Below are positions 62,466-64,000 of a DNA stretch of 64,000 bases, piece by piece. Origin of the DNA: JAAXGI01 sp965206975. GTDB taxonomy: Bacteria > Gemmatimonadota > Gemmatimonadetes > Longimicrobiales > Gaopeijiaceae. Both the position numbers and the translations under genes were made by a program. The stretch's first letter is position 1, and each line of letters begins with the position of its first letter. The DNA lies in assembly GCA_965206975.1 (NCBI GenBank), contig OZ242253.1:1178001-1242000 (forward strand). Reading direction: 5' to 3'. The notes beneath the pieces are model-generated. The model searched no databases, had not been told where the DNA came from, and worked only from the letters and a program-made list of their open reading frames with translations.

Positions 62466-63778
62466 CCCTCTCTCCCCGGGGGACGCACCCACCCCTCCCG
62501 CCACGTGCCCGGGAGGATCCCGGAGGGATCGAAGCCGGAAACGATCCTCGAGACAAGGCGGGCATGCGGGGAGCGCTCGCCCCGATCCACGGCGCTTCGC
62601 CACCCGTCACCGGAGCTCCGGAAGGCGACGCCGGCCCGCTCCGCCGCATTCCGCGCGGCACGGGTCGCCTCCGCCCCCGCGTCAACCGGGAGGTAGCCCC
62701 GGCACGTGCCGCCGAGGAGGGAGACGGCGACGCGTTCACACGGCACGGCGGAGAGGGCGGAGAGGAGCTCCCGGCCCCGGGACGGGAGGGCGTGAAGCCG
62801 AAACGCCCCGCCCCCGCCGGGCTCCGTTCCCTCCCCCTCCGAGAGGGCCCGGAAGAAGGCCGCCGAGGCCTCCCCCACCCACTCCACCTCCGGCGTCCCT
62901 CCCTCCGCCTCCAGGAGGCGCACGATCTCCCGGGAAGCGGAGGCGGAACCCATCACGCGGAGGAGGACCCGCGCGGGCCCGTCCCCGAGAGGCGCCGGCC
63001 AATGCCCGGTAATGACTTCCGCCGCCGCGAGGGCCACCGGGAGCGCCGCGAGGCGCCGGCCGAGCTCCCACGCCGCGAGGGGATCCGGAGAGCTCCAGAC
63101 GAGGGTCCGGTCCTCCGCGGGCAGGGGATGCAGGCGGAAGGTGGCCTCGGTGATCATCCCGAGTCCCCCGCGGCTCCCGGCGACGAGCCGCACGAGATCG
63201 AATCCGGCCACATTCTTCACCACGCGCCCCCCCAGCCGGAGGATCCGCCCGGCGCCATCGACGACCGTGAGTCCGAGGAGGAGGTCGCGGGGACGCCCGA
63301 AGAGCGCACCGAGCGGCCCCGCATCCCCCGCGGCGACCACGCCGCCGACGCTCACGCCCCCACCACCCGGTGGATCCAAGGCGAGCCACTGGCCCTCCGT
63401 GGAGAGCCGGGCCGCCAGTGCGCCGAGCGTCACGCCGGCGCCGACCGCCACGTTGAAGTCGCCCGGCCGGTGATCGAGCGGCTCCGTCATCCGCTCCGAG
63501 GAGAGGACGAGATCCGGGCGACGTTGCCCGCCCCCGGGATTCGTGCCCCCGGGGTCCCGCGCGGCCCACTCCACAGCCAGAGGTCGGAGCCGGGCGCCCG
63601 AGGGGTGGAGGCGCCACCCCTCGGCGGCAGCCAGCTCGAGGAGCGCGGAGGCTTCGTCCGCGCCCGAGGGGGCAGCCACCACCACACCGCCGTCCACCCG
63701 GACGGCGTCCGCGCCGATCCGCTCGCCCGCCCGCTCGGTGACGTGGAACGGATCGGTGTTCGGTCGCTTCCGGATCAC
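62462..63778 (-). CDS. glcE: Glycolate oxidase FAD-binding subunit
   Basis: 438 aa, GTG start that overlaps the glcD stop (GTGA). PCMH-type FAD-binding domain with PLDHRPGDFNVAVGAGVTLG, GQWLALDPPGGGGVSVGGVV, a GALFGRPRDLLLGLTVVDG motif and RVVKNVAGFDLVRLVAGSRG, the typical GlcE pattern. The C-terminal part ends near DPSGILPGTW. It is the second flavoprotein of the GlcDEF complex. Confidence 0.9.
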   Translation of the reverse strand: MIRKRPNTDPFHVTERAGERIGADAVRVDGGVVVAAPSGADEASALLELAAAEGWRLHPSGARLRPLAVEWAARDPGGTNPGGGQRRPDLVLSSERMTEPLDHRPGDFNVAVGAGVTLGALAARLSTEGQWLALDPPGGGGVSVGGVVAAGDAGPLGALFGRPRDLLLGLTVVDGAGRILRLGGRVVKNVAGFDLVRLVAGSRGGLGMITEATFRLHPLPAEDRTLVWSSPDPLAAWELGRRLAALPVALAAAEVITGHWPAPLGDGPARVLLRVMGSASASREIVRLLEAEGGTPEVEWVGEASAAFFRALSEGEGTEPGGGGAFRLHALPSRGRELLSALSAVPCERVAVSLLGGTCRGYLPVDAGAEATRAARNAAERAGVAFRSSGDGWRSAVDRGERSPHARLVSRIVSGFDPSGILPGTWREGWVRPPGREG

Positions 63779-64000
63779 GCCTCTGCCGAGAGCCCCACGC
63801 AGTACTCATCCGGGAGGACCTTCCCCGGATTGCAGAGCCCCGCGGGATCAAAGGCCGCCTTGACCCGGCTCATTGCGCCGAGGACTTCGGGAGAGCAGAC
63901 GAGAGGCATGTACTGCCGCTTGTCGAATCCGACACCGTGTTCGCCGGTGATCGTCCCCCCCGCCTCGACGCACACGTCCATGATCTCGCGGGAGGCCGCC
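63775..64000 (-). CDS. glcD: Glycolate oxidase subunit GlcD (C-terminal end, cut by window)
   Basis: The frame is open to the end of the window. About 74 residues remain: EIMDVCVEAGGTITGEHGVG, the flavoprotein motif near the active site, GFDKRQYMPLV, and the ending FDPAGLCNPGKVLPDEYC, as in GlcD and other FAD-linked 2-hydroxyacid oxidases. It is the first known gene of the glcDEF operon. Confidence 0.88.
   Translation of the reverse strand, partial: AASREIMDVCVEAGGTITGEHGVGFDKRQYMPLVCSPEVLGAMSRVKAAFDPAGLCNPGKVLPDEYCVGLSAEA

Overview
The window is a piece of chromosome from a GC-rich, Gram-negative-type bacterium. Outer-membrane features are visible: a beta-barrel protein with a terminal Phe, a lipobox protein, and a lytic transglycosylase with a signal peptide. 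The primary-type sigma factor is short (about 286 aa, no region 1.1), as in Bacteroidota and Gemmatimonadota. Together with the very high GC this makes Gemmatimonadota my best guess, but that is an inference from gene type and base composition, not a database result.

Left core (1-24.2 kb): a dipeptide/oligopeptide ABC transporter operon (permease end, permease, and one polypeptide carrying both ATPases), a lone MotA/TolQ/ExbB-type channel gene, polA, a sigma-70 factor on the minus strand, ATP-type PEP carboxykinase, lon (minus), and a Slt-type lytic transglycosylase. Next come a MoxR/ChlI-like ATPase, a small membrane protein, a CBS-domain protein, mutY and a VWA-domain protein that is the probable partner of the ATPase. 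The block ends with a Trm112-like gene, a DUF192 lipoprotein, an unknown gene and an alkaline-phosphatase-superfamily enzyme.

Island (about 24.3-51.4 kb): GC falls and codon use changes. It opens with an IS3-type transposase remnant and a P4-like tyrosine recombinase. It carries an AlbA_2-domain gene, a HEPN-like fragment and a type I restriction-modification operon (hsdM, a broken DUF1016 nuclease gene, hsdS, hsdR, a YgjP-type metalloprotease). A conserved unknown gene, a Sel1-repeat protein, an IS21 remnant, two IS110-family transposases and a winged-helix-like mobile gene with a repeated 3' tail follow. It ends with a candidate defence cluster: a NucS/DUF91-like nuclease, a second DUF91-like protein with a lost catalytic Glu, and a 1005-aa caspase-Ski2-like helicase fusion. 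GGGGCA boxes near the integrase recur near 51.33 kb and may mark the far end. I see no tRNA gene at either edge.

Right core (51.9-64 kb): an NtrY-like kinase and NtrC-type sigma-54 activator, an outer-membrane protein with a bactofilin-like N-terminus and a DUF4390 secreted protein are on the plus strand. On the minus strand are two operons. One has an M20 amidohydrolase, an FAD oxidoreductase and an OSBS/N-succinylamino-acid-racemase family enzyme, perhaps for D- to L-amino-acid conversion. The other is glcD (partial)-glcE-glcF glycolate oxidase. Minus-strand operon genes repeatedly overlap by a 4-bp GTGA.

The most interesting items are the caspase-helicase protein with its nuclease neighbours, a structured RNA candidate upstream of the second IS110 transposase, the conserved non-coding tail shared by two copies of a mobile gene end, the TGTCAGGTC repeats, and the loss of proofreading residues in PolA.
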